Source: Parapristionchus giblindavisi (taxonomy: Eukaryota; Nematoda; Chromadorea; Rhabditida; Diplogasteridae). Taken from it: 64,000 nt of DNA. The stretch lies in NCBI GenBank assembly GCA_943737045.1, contig CALSFV010000225.1:62001-126000 (forward strand). Direction: 5' to 3'. Below the pieces are notes generated by a model. It worked only from the letters and a program-made list of their open reading frames with translations. It did no database searches and was not told the DNA's origin. Every line of letters starts with the position of its first letter. The stretch's first letter is position 1. Below are positions 11,762 to 23,312 of this stretch, in pieces. A program made the translations under genes and the position numbers.

Positions 11762-12062
11762 GATTCCCGTACACGGCACTTCTTCGGTTTCTGGCCATGT
11801 CTCCGTTTGTCTCCTCCTTTCCCATACTCTCTCATCCTAATCCAATTTCATATTCATATTACCGCCATTCCCCCTATAAAATCATTCGATTTCTTCTCTC
11901 CGGTTCAGTCCAGAGCTCTCCCATTTTGAGGAAAGCTCGGGGACATCGTCCTCCCAGTGAGGACGACCGCTCCATTCGATCGAAAAGATCGAAATGGGGC
12001 GGGGGGGGGGGGTTGAGAGGGGGGGGGGGGTGGCCAGAAACTGAAGAAGTTCCCCGTACACT
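11762..12062. mobile_element. Short inverted-repeat element with poly-G tract
   Basis: CCCGTACACGGCACTTCTTC...TTTCTGGCCA at the left is matched by the inverted TGGCCAGAAACTGAAGAAGT...CCCGTAC at the right. The interior includes interrupted G runs at 12000-12030. It lies immediately downstream of the ZYG-11-like gene's stop. Probably a MITE; the TSD was not resolved. Confidence 0.5.
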
Positions 12063-12099
12063 ACGCATCATTCCAGTAACGGATTATTGCTGTTTTTTT

Positions 12100-13317
12100 T
12101 TAAAAATAAGTCAATATTATACCTAACAAGGAGAGCGATCGAAGTCGAAGTTTATGACATTTTATAATATGATTGACAATGTTCAAGTCTCCTCCTACTG
12201 TAGTTCCGTTCAGATCAAGATGTTCCAATTTCGGTAGAAAATCACAAATCGATTTCTCATAAGCATAACCGAAGACTGCGGAGATTTCTATTCTAAAAGT
12301 GTCTTTCTTATTTTTAATCGTAAAATATTAAACTCAACCCAGAATTGGACGACTGCTTGTACCGAACGCTTAACGTTAATGTTTTCATATTTGAAAGTTG
12401 ATTAAATATATCTACGACTTCTTCACATGTATGCTTGACACGAATGTTATAGAGATTAAGTGCTTGAAGACCATTAATATCTCCAAGAAATGATAGGGAA
12501 GAAATAGAAGTGCAATTCGATAAATCCAGACAACAAAGATTCGGCGTTTTCTACAGCTCATTTATAAAATATCGCGAGAATTCAAATAAGTTCACTAACT
12601 TTGACAATTAGATTTATATCGGCATTATTTAACGTAGAATTTTGTATACGGAGAACGTAGAGATTCTCCAACAATAAATTACCAGGCATTTTCTGAAATA
12701 AATAGAATTCATATTGACGGAGCGATTGCATTTTATCAACAAAAAGTTGTTTTGTATTGAGTGATTCTAAAAATACCTTTGACAACTCTGATAGTACATG
12801 AGATCCATTGAGAGATATATGATGTAATTCTTGCAATGAAGATGGAAAACGCATAAAGTGGTCAAGAAGTCTTGCATCAATCGTAGCTGAAATAAATGTT
12901 TTAAAAAAGGTTTTGTCAAATAATAAGCGCATCTCAGAATGTACTTACATCCATGTGAGTTGAGTTTTTTAATACACAATTTAGTTAGAGGATGAGCGAG
13001 AATAGTATTCAGCGAACGGTCATCAATGTAACACAAAGAAAGATCGGCCTAGAATGAATAAAGCAATCGAATATATTATTAGTACAAACCTCGGTAATTT
13101 CGAATTGTCCTTTTTTCACATTGAGTTTTCTTAAATGATTTGCTTGTCCGATATCCACTAAACGACGTAATATTTCATTCAATATATGAGAACGAAGAGG
13201 ATTCATAGCTAGATATTCATTGATAATAGCATCTTCATTCTCTATGATCATATCAATTACTATATTGAATGTGAGATCTTGTAGATCGCCAAGCATTGAA
13301 ACTGAAATCTCAAACAT
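12100..13317 (-). CDS. ZYG-11-like leucine-rich-repeat protein, short
   Basis: Six exons: 13317-13090, 13048-12949, 12886-12777, 12692-12600, 12550-12339, 12292-12100, all with GT-AG junctions and compatible phases, giving 311 aa. The N-terminus (LQDLTFNIVIDMI... ILRRLVDIG) resembles the helical start of ZYG-11/ZER-1, which are CUL-2 ubiquitin-ligase substrate receptors. Irregular LRRs follow (LENLYVLRIQNSTL, LCCLDLSNCTSI, LQALNLYNIRV, LEHLDLNGTTV). ZYG-11 proteins usually exceed 700 aa with a C-terminal armadillo region; here the frame stops at GIILTYF and repeats follow, so the gene looks 3'-truncated unless splicing continues after LSLLG. The start is the first in-frame ATG. Family assignment is by residue pattern only. 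Confidence 0.65.
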
Positions 13318-14093
13318 TAGAAATTACAAAAGCTCTTTTCGTTTATCGTGCGACATAAAATTATAAATACCATGTCAACGAGTTCGAGTTTAAAAATGCT
13401 GTCTTATTTCGAGTTTTTATATTAAAACGCAGAAACAAGGTTAAAAAGGACACTACAGGACTGAACGTAGTAAAGAACGAAAGAAGAAGTGAACAAGTGA
13501 AGAATGTTCTACGACTGCGCTCTGATTAGTCATCATTGATAGTGTTATAATAATAATATGTTTATCTTCTCTATACAGATCAAAAACGAGAAGATAAGTC
13601 ATGGTATATGAATGTACTGATTGAAAACAATAAAGAAGAATAAACTGCAAATTACTTAATCACAGTTTTTAGAGTATTACAAAAGATAGAAGAATTGGTA
13701 ACGGTTACTAAATTTGCGTCGATCTCTGCATTTAAGGATGGAGAGCCTTGAAAAGAATCATAGGTTCCTACCACGATTACTCAAATGTTTGAATTCATGC
13801 ATGATCACGGATAATTTGTACTTTTAATGGAACGATCATGCATGGATTATCCGTGGTTATGGATTCTGAGATTGCATACAACATCAAATAGCGATATTTC
13901 AAAATAGCTCATGATATCGATATACAGAAGCTGCCAAAAGTATTCGGAAAAAATTGTCATAACTTTTGACTCAGATGAGTAATCGGGCTTATGTTTGGCA
14001 GGATACTATAGTACTAGTGTACACATTTACATACTACTCCCGTTGTTATGATTCGCCGTCGTATTATTGTGTAGCGATCCTGGAATCTCTCTG
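13318..14093. other. Gene-free spacer upstream of the ZYG-11-like gene
   Basis: Would contain the minus-strand promoter of the ZYG-11-like gene; no clear TATA box. A short inverted pair (GATCACGGATAAT / ATTATCCGTGG) sits at about 13802-13855. No other exon was recognised. Confidence 0.4.
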
Positions 14094-14285
14094 CACTGAG
14101 AGCAAACTTACCCAAATATGGGTAATAGATTTGCCACCTTACGATACTTGAGTACACGATTTCCCCATATTCGGGCAAATGGTAGCCCAAAAACCACCGA
14201 TTTGCCCATATACAGGCTAGCATTTGTCTGAATACGGGCAAATCGTTCGCCAACTAACGGCATTCGGGTAAATTTATTCTCTGTG
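14094..14285. mobile_element. Short CACTGAGAGC-type element
   Basis: Left end CACTGAGAGCAAACTTACCC, right end GGGTAAATTTATTCTCTGTG, with internal GGGCAAATC motifs in both orientations, as in 540-1255. It is about 190 bp, so an internally deleted relative. Confidence 0.6.
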
Positions 14286-14846
14286 TGTATTTACTCAGCA
14301 GTGAGTGTATCATCAGCGGGATTTTTCTGAGATTAGTTGTTAACAGTGTATGAACAACATTTATGGAGGAGTAGAATCCACTATGCCATCCATTTGAGCT
14401 AATTCATTCCTGTGAGAAAATCGAAATTTCCTATACGCCTGAAATTGAGCAAAAATGTCATAACTCTGTGTTCAGTGAAGTTGCAGGTTCCAAACTTGGC
14501 AGCGACAATTGCCCATGAGTGAAACAAAACCTGGTCAAGTATGAGCCCGATCGTTTGAATTCTGAGAAATTTCGAAAATGTATGTTTTCTTATTTTTTTT
14601 TGAGGTACACGCGGTACCTGCTCAGGTTAAATTCGATTCTATTTAACAGCCAGATGTCATCTATATATAGTAGGCGACAGTTTACTAGTGTTTCATAAAA
14701 TTTCGAGTTCTTCGAGAAAAGTTATAATTGAATAAAGGAGGTAAAAAATAGTCTCTCGATTTTTTCGAAATTCTCAGAATTTGTCCGATTAGGCCCAGAC
14801 TTTGCCACGACAATTATCCTGCAGACAGAAGATGATCCCTATAATA

Positions 14847-16116
14847 TCAGGTGACGACATAAGTAACGCTCGTTTTTTAGTCTCAACTTCAGTCGCATCG
14901 TTCTTGCTCTGTTGTTATTATCAGCATCCATGCTGTTTATTCTAGATAGGCTGTCCCTCGAATATCCTGCAGTTGTTTTCGATTCAGTTCCCGCGTGTCC
15001 TCCAGGCGAGAAAACCGCACGATTTCGCCCCCGACGGAATTCACATTCGCAACGTTATTTTATTCCTCTTCCTCTCGGGCTTGAAACGCCCTGACTTCCA
15101 ACCTGGCCTATCAGAGGTGGGCCCCTCACATGTGCCTCACGTAACACCGATGAGAAAGTGGGTCGTCAAATTCGAGAAACAGGACTTTTTCATCGAAGAT
15201 GAAGACTAACCCGGTTGCCCTTTTGAAGTGGGTCTCGATCGATTGCTCTAATAGGTAGAGGCTGATCCGTATCCCGATACCGGTGATATTACAATGGCAC
15301 TTGGGGTCAACCAGAGCACTGTGGTACATGACATTCACACTCTAGGAAATACGTGAAAATAGGGTAGATGTCTACCCCACGTCCTAGCCTACTACGACAA
15401 GGATCGCCGACTGGGCATGGCAAAGACTTTTCTAACTCTACGTCGCCGGCTTGTTTGGCTGGTCAATGTTATAACTGGTGATAAAAGGTGGGTGCTCTAC
15501 GATTACGAAGAGCCAAGGATATTGTGCTTTGGTCAGCGCGAATAGCCAGCAGATGCCCCCAAACCCGATTTTCACCGCAAAAAAGTGATGCTATGCATCT
15601 GGTGGCTGGTACGGGGAGTCGAGTACTGGGAACTCATCCCCGAGGGTACGACTACCACGGCACATGTCTACACTCTCCAGCTGCGGAAGCTAAGACTCCA
15701 CCTAGAACAATCACGCGGGAAGGACACTCGGATTTAATTTCAACATGACAATGCTCGACATCATACCAAAAGAACGACCCAGGCTGAGCTAACGGGATAG
15801 GGCGGAATGATATTCCACCATCCTCCGTACTCACCCGACCTTGCCGACTATGGTTGTCACCTCTTCCCGGCGCTCCATCACTTCCTCAAAGCGCAAAGCT
15901 TCAAAGACCGAACCACTATCCATACCGTACTCGACACCTATTTGCGGAATTAACCCCAGTCCTTTTATCACGAATAGATCCATAAACTGCCGGGTAGAAG
16001 GCAGAAGGTCATCCATTCGAATGGACAATATTTCCAGAATCCATCATGCTTTGTTAAAATTTTATGATAATTTTTTTGGAGAGTGAAAAACGAGCGTTAT
16101 TTATGTCGTCACCTAA
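14847..16116 (+). mobile_element. mariner-family transposon, 1270 bp
   Basis: Inverted ends (TCAGGTGACGACATAAGTAA at the left, complement of TTAGGTGACGACATAAATAA at the right) continue to about 33 bp and are flanked by TA on both sides. Length and TA duplication are typical of mariner. The interior encodes a decayed mariner transposase in plus orientation. Confidence 0.88.
14970..16050 (+). pseudogene. mariner transposase, degenerate
   Basis: Recognisable pieces in shifting frames: a helix-turn-helix stretch (ITMALGVNQSTVVHDIHTLG, about 15290-15345), GDKRWVLYDYEEP (15478-15516, first catalytic Asp), QHDNARHHTKRT (about 15741-15777, second Asp) and HHPPYSPDLADYGCHLFPAL (about 15819-15878, third Asp of the DD34D triad, with one or two residues lost after the Ala). 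At least six in-frame stops or frameshifts show it is dead. Confidence 0.85.
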
Positions 16117-16604
16117 TAGAATAGCTATCGATGCTCTTTTAGTTCCACAGCAAATCAATTTAGATTTTAAGATGGCCTGACAAACTCGTGAATTGTCTAA
16201 ATTTCTCAAAATTCAACCTCATACTCGCTCATACTCGACCATGTTTTGTATCACCCTAGGGCTATTATCTCTGCCAAGTTTGGAACCTGTAGCTGCTCTG
16301 TTATGGCATTTCAGCGACGCATGGTTTAACAAAATATCGATCGAAAATATCGATTGGTAGGCCTCATGGGCAACTTTTAATACCATTTTTGGCGGTCTCC
16401 CTATCAACCCTAACTACCCATATGGGTCACATTCAGAATAGTTTCCGTGGCCTGAGGTACTTCCCTGGTAAGAACTACCCCCGCATAACTAACCCTCCAG
16501 GAATGGCGAAGTAGAGAACACGTTCAATTCAGCCGACTTTATACTCAAAATCAATGATCGGTACAAGACCTGGCCAGTTTCGTCACGAATAACTCAACTA
16601 CTGG

Positions 16605-17720
16605 AAATATCGTGGTAGCGATCAAACACTTAGTTTTTTCTGAACAAATCGCACAGAAATTAAATACAGTTGTCATATTTATTTATAAATAGTCGAAGAG
16701 AATTAAATTAAAATGGAAAGGACTGAAACAGTTTACAGTGAGAATAAGGAAATATAATATAATAAGGTTATAGAATGTAAGGATGAGATATTTGGAAATT
16801 GGGGCAAACATCCTTTGCAAAACATTGGTCCATCAGTACAAAAGCGTAATTTATTTGCTCACTTTTGATATAGGACAGAGTATTTGAATTTTTTTGCAAT
16901 TCTTGTCAAGTCAAAAAAATGGCAGAATCATTCTCCACTTTTTTGCGGTGTTGTGCATTTTTACGGTGAACGGGAAGAGAAAAAAGTCGAAAAGAAATGG
17001 AAGAATGATTTTGCCATTTTTTGCTTGACAAGAATTGAAGAAATTTTCAAATACGCCGTCCTATATATTTTGTAAGAGTTGTTGTACATGTGAAACATAT
17101 CTTTTACCATATAACATAAACAATAGCCAGCATGCTTATCGTGGCGGGAGTCAGTCATGCCAACTCATGGGTCCCCGTCTTTAACCCTAATCATATGAGG
17201 AAAAAATGAAGTGGCATACTTGTTGTCCGATGGACCTATTGTCAACATTTTTTTTGCAGCAATGAAATCAAACCAGTCCTTCTCTCTCAACAATTTCACT
17301 GCATTTATCATTGTATGTATCTGAAAATTGTAAATATTTCGACTTTCACTTAAGAAGGAGTGATTTATTCGCTGTATCATATTATTTATTATTTGAAATA
17401 TTAAACATGGCGTTGCTATATCCTAATTTAACTATATTTAATTAAAAATATTTTGGTGGAAAAGTTGCTCACTCGTAACGGCGCAGAGTACAGTCATTAT
17501 GTCTGTAATCAATGCGGATTCCTCATTATATTATAATGATGTAGGAAATAAGAGATAAAGAGCTCTATATAATAAGGAATTCTCAAGAAAGAAAGCTCAG
17601 GCGAGTCCAATGAATACATGCGCTATCACTTGGTAAATAAAACTGAAAAAAATTTTCTTGTATTATTTTCAATGGTTACACTGAGAAAATGTTGAACGGA
17701 TGGACACTCCTATAGTTATC
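16605..17720. repeat. Dispersed ~0.9 kb repeat, copy 2
   Basis: Homologous to 1795-2703 in the same orientation. Relative to copy 1 it lacks the 2304-2444 MITE and carries its own 189-bp insertion at 16873-17061, so each copy supplies an empty site for the other. Confidence 0.7.
16873..17061. mobile_element. 189-bp hairpin MITE
   Basis: Inverted arms of about 75 bp: GGAC(A/G)G(A/C)GTATTTGAA at the tips, then GCAATTCTTGTCAAG inward. It is inserted in a TATATA run; copy 1 of the host repeat (2041-2065) is uninterrupted there. The AT run makes the duplication length ambiguous (TA or TATA). The two ORFs here are in the arms and not real genes. Confidence 0.75.
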
Positions 17721-18390
17721 AAGAAAATTGTCAGTATTCAGATTTCCTTTATTTGAATCACAATCATGATTGTCCAAATTTAAAGGCACACCCCAAGCGA
17801 ATTTTACACTCGAATTCAGTTTGACGTGACAGATTTGTATCTGAATAATTAGGTAGGTTGGCGGAAAGTTCTTGCGCTATATCGAATGTAAACTTTTCAG
17901 ACGTCTTGTTCTCTCTTTTTTTGTGTTAAAAATGGTGTTGGTGTTAAAACTAAATAGCAGTGGTGCCGTGCCATCTAAGTATGTTTACTATTCATTTTTT
18001 CCAATCCTAGAGACGAGACCAATAAATTTCATCCCAGGATCCTCACTAGGAAAGTGTTTTGTTCTGTCTCTTCACTACTGGCGTCCGCACGGTGGTAACC
18101 CCAAAACGAAGCAGGAGTTACCACCTTGCACGGGCCCGACGTAGGTATGGACAGTGCGGAGGTGGCACACAAACTTCGAATCAAGATGATTTCCATCGAT
18201 TTATCTTTTTGACATATGGACATTGGTTATCAGTTATACAGTATCTCTTCTCTATTATGAAGAAGTGTGTTGGCTTACGATATACGATAGCTTCCTACCA
18301 CAATTCATCGATAATTCATAACGACCGAAGGAATTTTAACCCAGATAATTGTTTGGACGATTTTTCCATTTCTATCACTCACCTTCCCTG
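17721..18390. other. Gene-free spacer with repeat fragments
   Basis: 17780-17800 carries half of the ACACCCCAAGC hairpin-MITE terminus, and 17815-17935 repeats 9282-9400. An inverted pair (GCACGGTGGTAAC / GTTACCACCTTGC) lies at 18088-18130. No coding exon was recognised. Confidence 0.45.
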
Positions 18391-18785
18391 TCATCTCTCT
18401 CGTATATGACCCTGCCAGACTCCGCCCATTCACGACTTATTGACACTATAATCTTTGATCTTTTGATATTTGACCGTCTGAGCTGCTATCACACCCTAAT
18501 TAGAACTGAATATCGATACATGAAGAATGAAATCCAGGAGGGGAGGATTCAATTGACTTTCTTATCTGTAAATCGTGTCGATATTTGATACAGGTTGGCA
18601 AATGGTTGCCATAAGTAGGGAGTCATGATTGCTGCTGCTCAAAACGGTAAAGGCTATCCCTTTTTAAAGGCATATGAAGTCCTCCGAGAGATCACTGCTA
18701 GTCCCGTAATAATTATTCATGAAATATACGAAAAAATGACTCAGTGGTGTGTATAATTTGTGACATTAAGTTTATAATTGCATAA

Positions 18786-20299
18786 TATCACGCGTGTCGC
18801 GTAAGGATCAATACAACTGTCGGACAATGAAAAAATGAAAATTTGGTTTAAATCATTTTTGGATAGCCCTGACAGTGCCGGAGAAGATAGCGTTTCGATT
18901 TTTTGTCTAAGATCAATTTTGACGAAGATAGACGCCGTTGACTGTCGGAATTTGTGGAAAAGTCTTGACTTTCACCCGCAATAGCTCGCTTTGGAATGGG
19001 AATAGCGAAAATATCACAAAGGCATAAATTGTAGAGAATTTTCAGGCGAATCGAACTAACACAGGCAGAAATTACAAAATCGATTTTTGATCAACTTATG
19101 TGGCGGGAAGCTGACGTTTGCACCACAAATTGATTTAACACTTTTTTATTGGTTCAGATGTTAGATATTGTGAAGACGCATCGATTGATGTATAGTTATG
19201 GGGGTCGAATCGTGACCGCAATATGAGTTTTTTCCCAAAAAAACGAGTCTGAAATCTCGGACTTAGCCGATTTCTCGCTCGAGAGGTGGAAGGGTCACTT
19301 TGATCTACCCACTCTTCTCTCGCTGATCAGTGATTTACCAACTTTTTTGTTAGTTTTACGTGTTTTCAAGTGTTTCCAACAGGTTTCCCTGTTTCCTGAA
19401 TATACTGTTCCACTTCCAGTGTGCTTCCACTACGAAGAACACACGTGAGCGGAGAAGAAACGAGTCGGAGGAGGAATCGGAGATGGAAGATGACGTCTTT
19501 GAGGGCGAGGATGAGGAAGAGGATGAAGACGAACTTAATGAGATAATTACTGATATGCAGGATGAGGAGGGTTTTCTTCGGGAGACTATCGAGGCCGGAA
19601 TACACTCCATCTCTGATAAGTAGATTGTTGCTTGTTCATATTTTATTGTTTGCATATTAATTCCACCTTAGAATTAGTTTTTAGTTATGATTTTCATTTA
19701 TTTCTGCGCTTTTTTCGAGTTCAATGCACAGAAATGCCAAGAAATATCATTGATCAGCGAGAACGAGTGGGTAGATCAAAATGATCCTTCTATCTCTCGA
19801 GCGAGAAATCGGCTAAGTCGGAGATTTCAGACTCGTTTTTTGGGAAAAAACTCATATTGCGGTCACGATTCGACCCCCATAACTATACATCAATCGATGC
19901 GTCTTCACAATATCTAACATCTGAACCAATAAAAAAGTGTTAAATCGATTTGTGGTGCAAGCGTCAGCTTCCCGCCACATAAGTTGATCAAAAATCGATT
20001 TTGTAATTTCTGCCTGTGTTAGTTCGATTCTCCTTAAAATTCTCTATAATTTATGTCTCTGTGATATTTTCGCTACTCCCATTCCAAAGCGAGTTATTGC
20101 GGCTGAAAGCCACGATTTTTTCACAGATTCCGACAGTCAACGGCGTATATCTTCGTTCAAATTGGTCTTAGACAAAAAATCAAAACGCTATCTTCTCCAG
20201 CACTGTCAGGGCTATCCAAAAATAATCAATATAATAGGGGTTATATTTTGTCCGGCCACCTCACGATTTTGTCTCGATCCTTACGCGACACGCGTGATA
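18786..20299. mobile_element. 1.5-kb fold-back element with acidic ORF
   Basis: The ends read TATCACGCGTGTCGCGTAAG and its complement. Arms 18863-19315 and 19775-20225 are inverted copies of about 450 bp. The TA flank and TATCACGC start match the elements at 2746 and 9458, suggesting one loose superfamily. The unique centre carries a short acidic reading frame. Confidence 0.75.
19360..19623 (+). CDS. Acidic ORF inside a fold-back element
   Basis: An open frame of 87 codons whose last 55 residues are strongly acidic (SEEESEMEDDVFEGEDEEED...) and end LRETIEAGIHSISDK. It fills most of the unique centre of the fold-back element. TTCCAACAG and TTCCACTTCCAG upstream could be splice acceptors, so the true N-terminus is uncertain. 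It is not a transposase. Acidic composition can arise from GAG/GAA-rich DNA, so it may be non-coding. Confidence 0.3.
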   Translation: MFSSVSNRFPCFLNILFHFQCASTTKNTRERRRNESEEESEMEDDVFEGEDEEEDEDELNEIITDMQDEEGFLRETIEAGIHSISDK

Positions 20300-20624
20300 T
20301 ATTGTATTATACTATTCCTCGACAATCTCGATGAGCGCTAATGCCTACCACACCTGACACAGTGAAAATATCATCTCTATCGCCCTGCCAGTCTCCGCCC
20401 CTTCACCTCTTTCTCTTCTCTGATCAAACCCGTCTGGGGTGCGCCTAAGCGTTGTTTCAAGAGGTCATATTTCCGTTATTTCGTCGGTTTATACCCAGTA
20501 TCTGAAGGTACGCTTGGGCTTCTGACCAGATTTACTCTGTGTTAGAGAACCAAAGTTTTTGGGCCACTCCAAGGGGGATTTCCCGGGAGTAAAAAGAGGT
20601 TAATTTATTTATAAAGAGAAAGTA

Positions 20625-21191
20625 TAGTGGTGCACACTCTCCTTTCCTACAGGCGTGTCCCCTGATGTCCCCTGGGAGATTTCTCCACAAATAAATTTCT
20701 GAAAAATATGTTCGTAGTATCGATTAATTAGTCTATATGAGTGCTGCTAAACGCCATGTAAAATAAAAATATTGGTTGACTTTGTATCGTTTTATAGTGA
20801 AATAGATTCATATAACGATGGTCTATTTTTTTAAATATTTAATATTTTAATTTTTTTCTTTTGTTGATATTGTATATTCTTTTGCCGCATTTCGATCATA
20901 CATGAAACAAATAAACAGAAACCACGTTTATTAGATCAATCAAAGGGAAATTCAGAAAATTTAAAATAAATAATTTATAATAAACCGAAATCGAATTACT
21001 TGATTTTCCCAAAATACTGTACAGAGTCAACCAATATTTTTCTTTTACATGGCGTTTAGCAGCACTCATATAGACTAATTAATCGATACTACGAACATAT
21101 TTTTCAGAAATTTATTTGTGGAGAAATCTCTCAGGGGACTTCAGGGGACACGCGGGGACACGCCTGTAGGAAAGGAGAGTGTGCACCACTG
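20625..21191. mobile_element. 567-bp fold-back MITE
   Basis: Arms of about 170 bp (20625-20795 and 21010-21191) are inverted copies starting (T/C)AGTGGTGCACACTCTCC, with TA on both sides. It splits one unit of the tandem array: CCCGGGAGTAAAA lies left and TTCTGTTGGTTTCTGT right, which are contiguous in the other units. Confidence 0.82.
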
Positions 21192-22872
21192 TATTTCTTT
21201 ATTCTCTGTTGGTTTCTGTTATAGATTTTTTTTCCATTATTGTGAACTTGTAAGACTTATTGACACTTTGATCTTTGATCTTTGAAAGCGCCTTAGCTGT
21301 TATGTTAGAATAGAACACCGATACATGAATAATGAAATACACATCATGGTTTCCCCAACAGCTTCTGAAGGGGGATTCAATTAGGTTTATTATCTGTAAA
21401 TCGTGACGATAGTTGATACAGATTGGCACTGGTAGGGAGTTATGTTCCTACTTATCATTCACTGCTGCTTAAAACGGTGAAAGTTATCACGTCACTCAAG
21501 GCACATGAAGTCCTGTGGGAGATCACTACTAGGCCCGTAATAATTACTCATGAAACATGAAGAAAATTAATCAATAATGTATAATTTGTGACATTAAGGT
21601 TATAATTACATAATTAATTGTAGTGTCGCATTCCTTGACAATCTCGATGAGCAACCGTGACTATTTACTACACCTGACAATGAGAAAATATCATCTCTCT
21701 CGCCCGGCAAAACTCCGCCCCTTCGGCTCTTTCTGTACTCTCTTCAAACCCGTCTAGCGTGCGCCTAAGCGTTGTCAACCAAAGTTTTTGGGCCACTCCA
21801 AGGGGGGTTTCCCGGGAGTAAAATAGAATTATAACGAGAAAGGATTTCCTTTTTTTCTGCTGGTTTCTGTGATGGATGTTTTCTGTTATTGTGAACTTGT
21901 AAGATTTATTGACACTTTGATCTATGATATTTGGTTTTTGATCTTTGAAGCGTCTGAGCTGTTATCGGACCCTAATTAGAGTAGAATACGGATGCATTAA
22001 GAAAGAAACACCCCTGGGAGGGGATTCAATTGGGTTCATTATCTGTAAATAGTGGCGATAGTTGATACAGGTTGGCATTAGTAGGGAGTCATATTGCTAC
22101 TTATCCTTCACTGCTACTCAAAAGAGTAAACGTTATCCCGTTATTCAAGGCATTTGAAGTCCTGCGGGAGATCACAGCTAGGCATGCGATTAAATGAAAT
22201 GAACTCAAATAACAGTGACAGCACTACTAAATACTCTCTCATACATCACCTGAGAAAATATCATCTCTATCGCCCTGCAAGACTCCGCCCCTTCACCTCT
22301 TTCTCTTCTCTGATCAAACCCGTCTGGGGTGCGCCTAATCGTTGTTTCAAGAGGTCATATTTCGCTTATTTCGTCGGTTTATACCCAGTATCTCAAGGTA
22401 CGCTTGGGCTTCTGACCAGATTTTCTCTGTGTTAGAGAACCATAGTTTTTGGGCCACTCCATGGGGGATTTCCCGGGAGTAAAAATAGAATTATCACGAT
22501 ATAGGATTTCCTTTTTTCTTTTGTTTCTGTTATGGATGTTTTTTTATTGTGAGCTTGTAAGAATTAGTGAAAGTTTGATCTTTTAGTTTTTTATCTTTGA
22601 AAGCGCCTTAGCTGTTATATTAGAAGAGAATACCGATACATGAATAATGAAATACACATCATGGTTTTCCCAACACCTTCTGGAAGGGGTTTCAATTGCG
22701 TTTATTATCTGTAAATCGTGTTGATAGTTGATGCAGTCATATTGCTCAAAATTGCTGCTGAAAACGGTAAAGGTTTTCCCGTTATTCAAGTCACATGAAG
22801 TCCTCTTGGAGATCACTATTAGGCACTCATGAAATATACGAAGCAAATGAATTAGTACAGTATAAACATTAA

Positions 22873-22985
22873 AGCGACACCACAAGCGAATTTGAAACTC
22901 TCCGCTCTGGTCGCACTCTCTCGCTTTCTTTGTCTACGAGAGAGTATTGCCAATGCGGAGAGTGGAATTAGCTTGGGGTGTGACA
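22873..22985. mobile_element. TTAA-flanked hairpin MITE, copy 1
   Basis: A 113-bp near-palindrome (ACACCACAAGCGAATTT...CTCTCCGCTCTGG and complement) flanked by TTAA at 22869-22872 and 22986-22989. Copies lie at 40268, 57279 and 60381. TTAA duplication suggests piggyBac-type mobilisation. Confidence 0.78.
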
Positions 22986-23312
22986 TTAAGGTTATAATTA
23001 CATAATTAATTGTAGTGTGGCATACCTTGGCAATCTTGATGATGACTGATGTCTAGTAGAGTGTCTAGTGTCTACCACACATGACAAAGATATCATCTCT
23101 CTCGCCCTGCAAGACTCCGCCCATTCACCTCTTTCTCTTCACTCTTCAAACCCGTCTGGGGTGCGCCTAAGCGTTGTTTCAAGAGGTCACATTTCGAGTT
23201 CGTTGTCGGTTTATACCCAGTATCTCAAGGTACGATTGGGCTTCTGACCAGATTTACTCTGTGTTAGAGAACCAAAGTTTTTGGGCCACTCCAAGGGGGA
23301 TTTCCCGGGAGT

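Larger units (their letters stand above)
14440..16320. repeat. Fold-back element split by a mariner
   Basis: Inverted similarity joins 14448-14585 to 16200-16312: both carry AGGTTCCAAACTTGGCAG, a CAAAAC(C/A)TGGTC(A/G)AGTATGAG block and TTTGAGAAATTT-like sequence. Between the arms sits a complete-length mariner copy (14847-16116) with TA flanks, so the mariner jumped into the older element's spacer. Spacer sequence remains on each side. Confidence 0.6.
18391..23312. repeat. Tandem array of a complex ~0.7 kb repeat
   Basis: A unit made of a segment around TTTATTGACACTTTGATC...GTCCTGCGGGAGATCAC and a segment around TCTCCGCCCCTTCACCTC...TTTCCCGGGAGTAAAA recurs in head-to-tail order. First-segment copies lie at 18420-18700, 21245-21535, 21900-22190 and 22560-22815; second-segment copies at 20390-20600, 21695-21830, 22260-22490 and 23095-23315. 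Fold-back elements at 18786-20299 and 20625-21191 and a hairpin MITE at 22873-22985 interrupt it. No protein is encoded. Confidence 0.75.
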
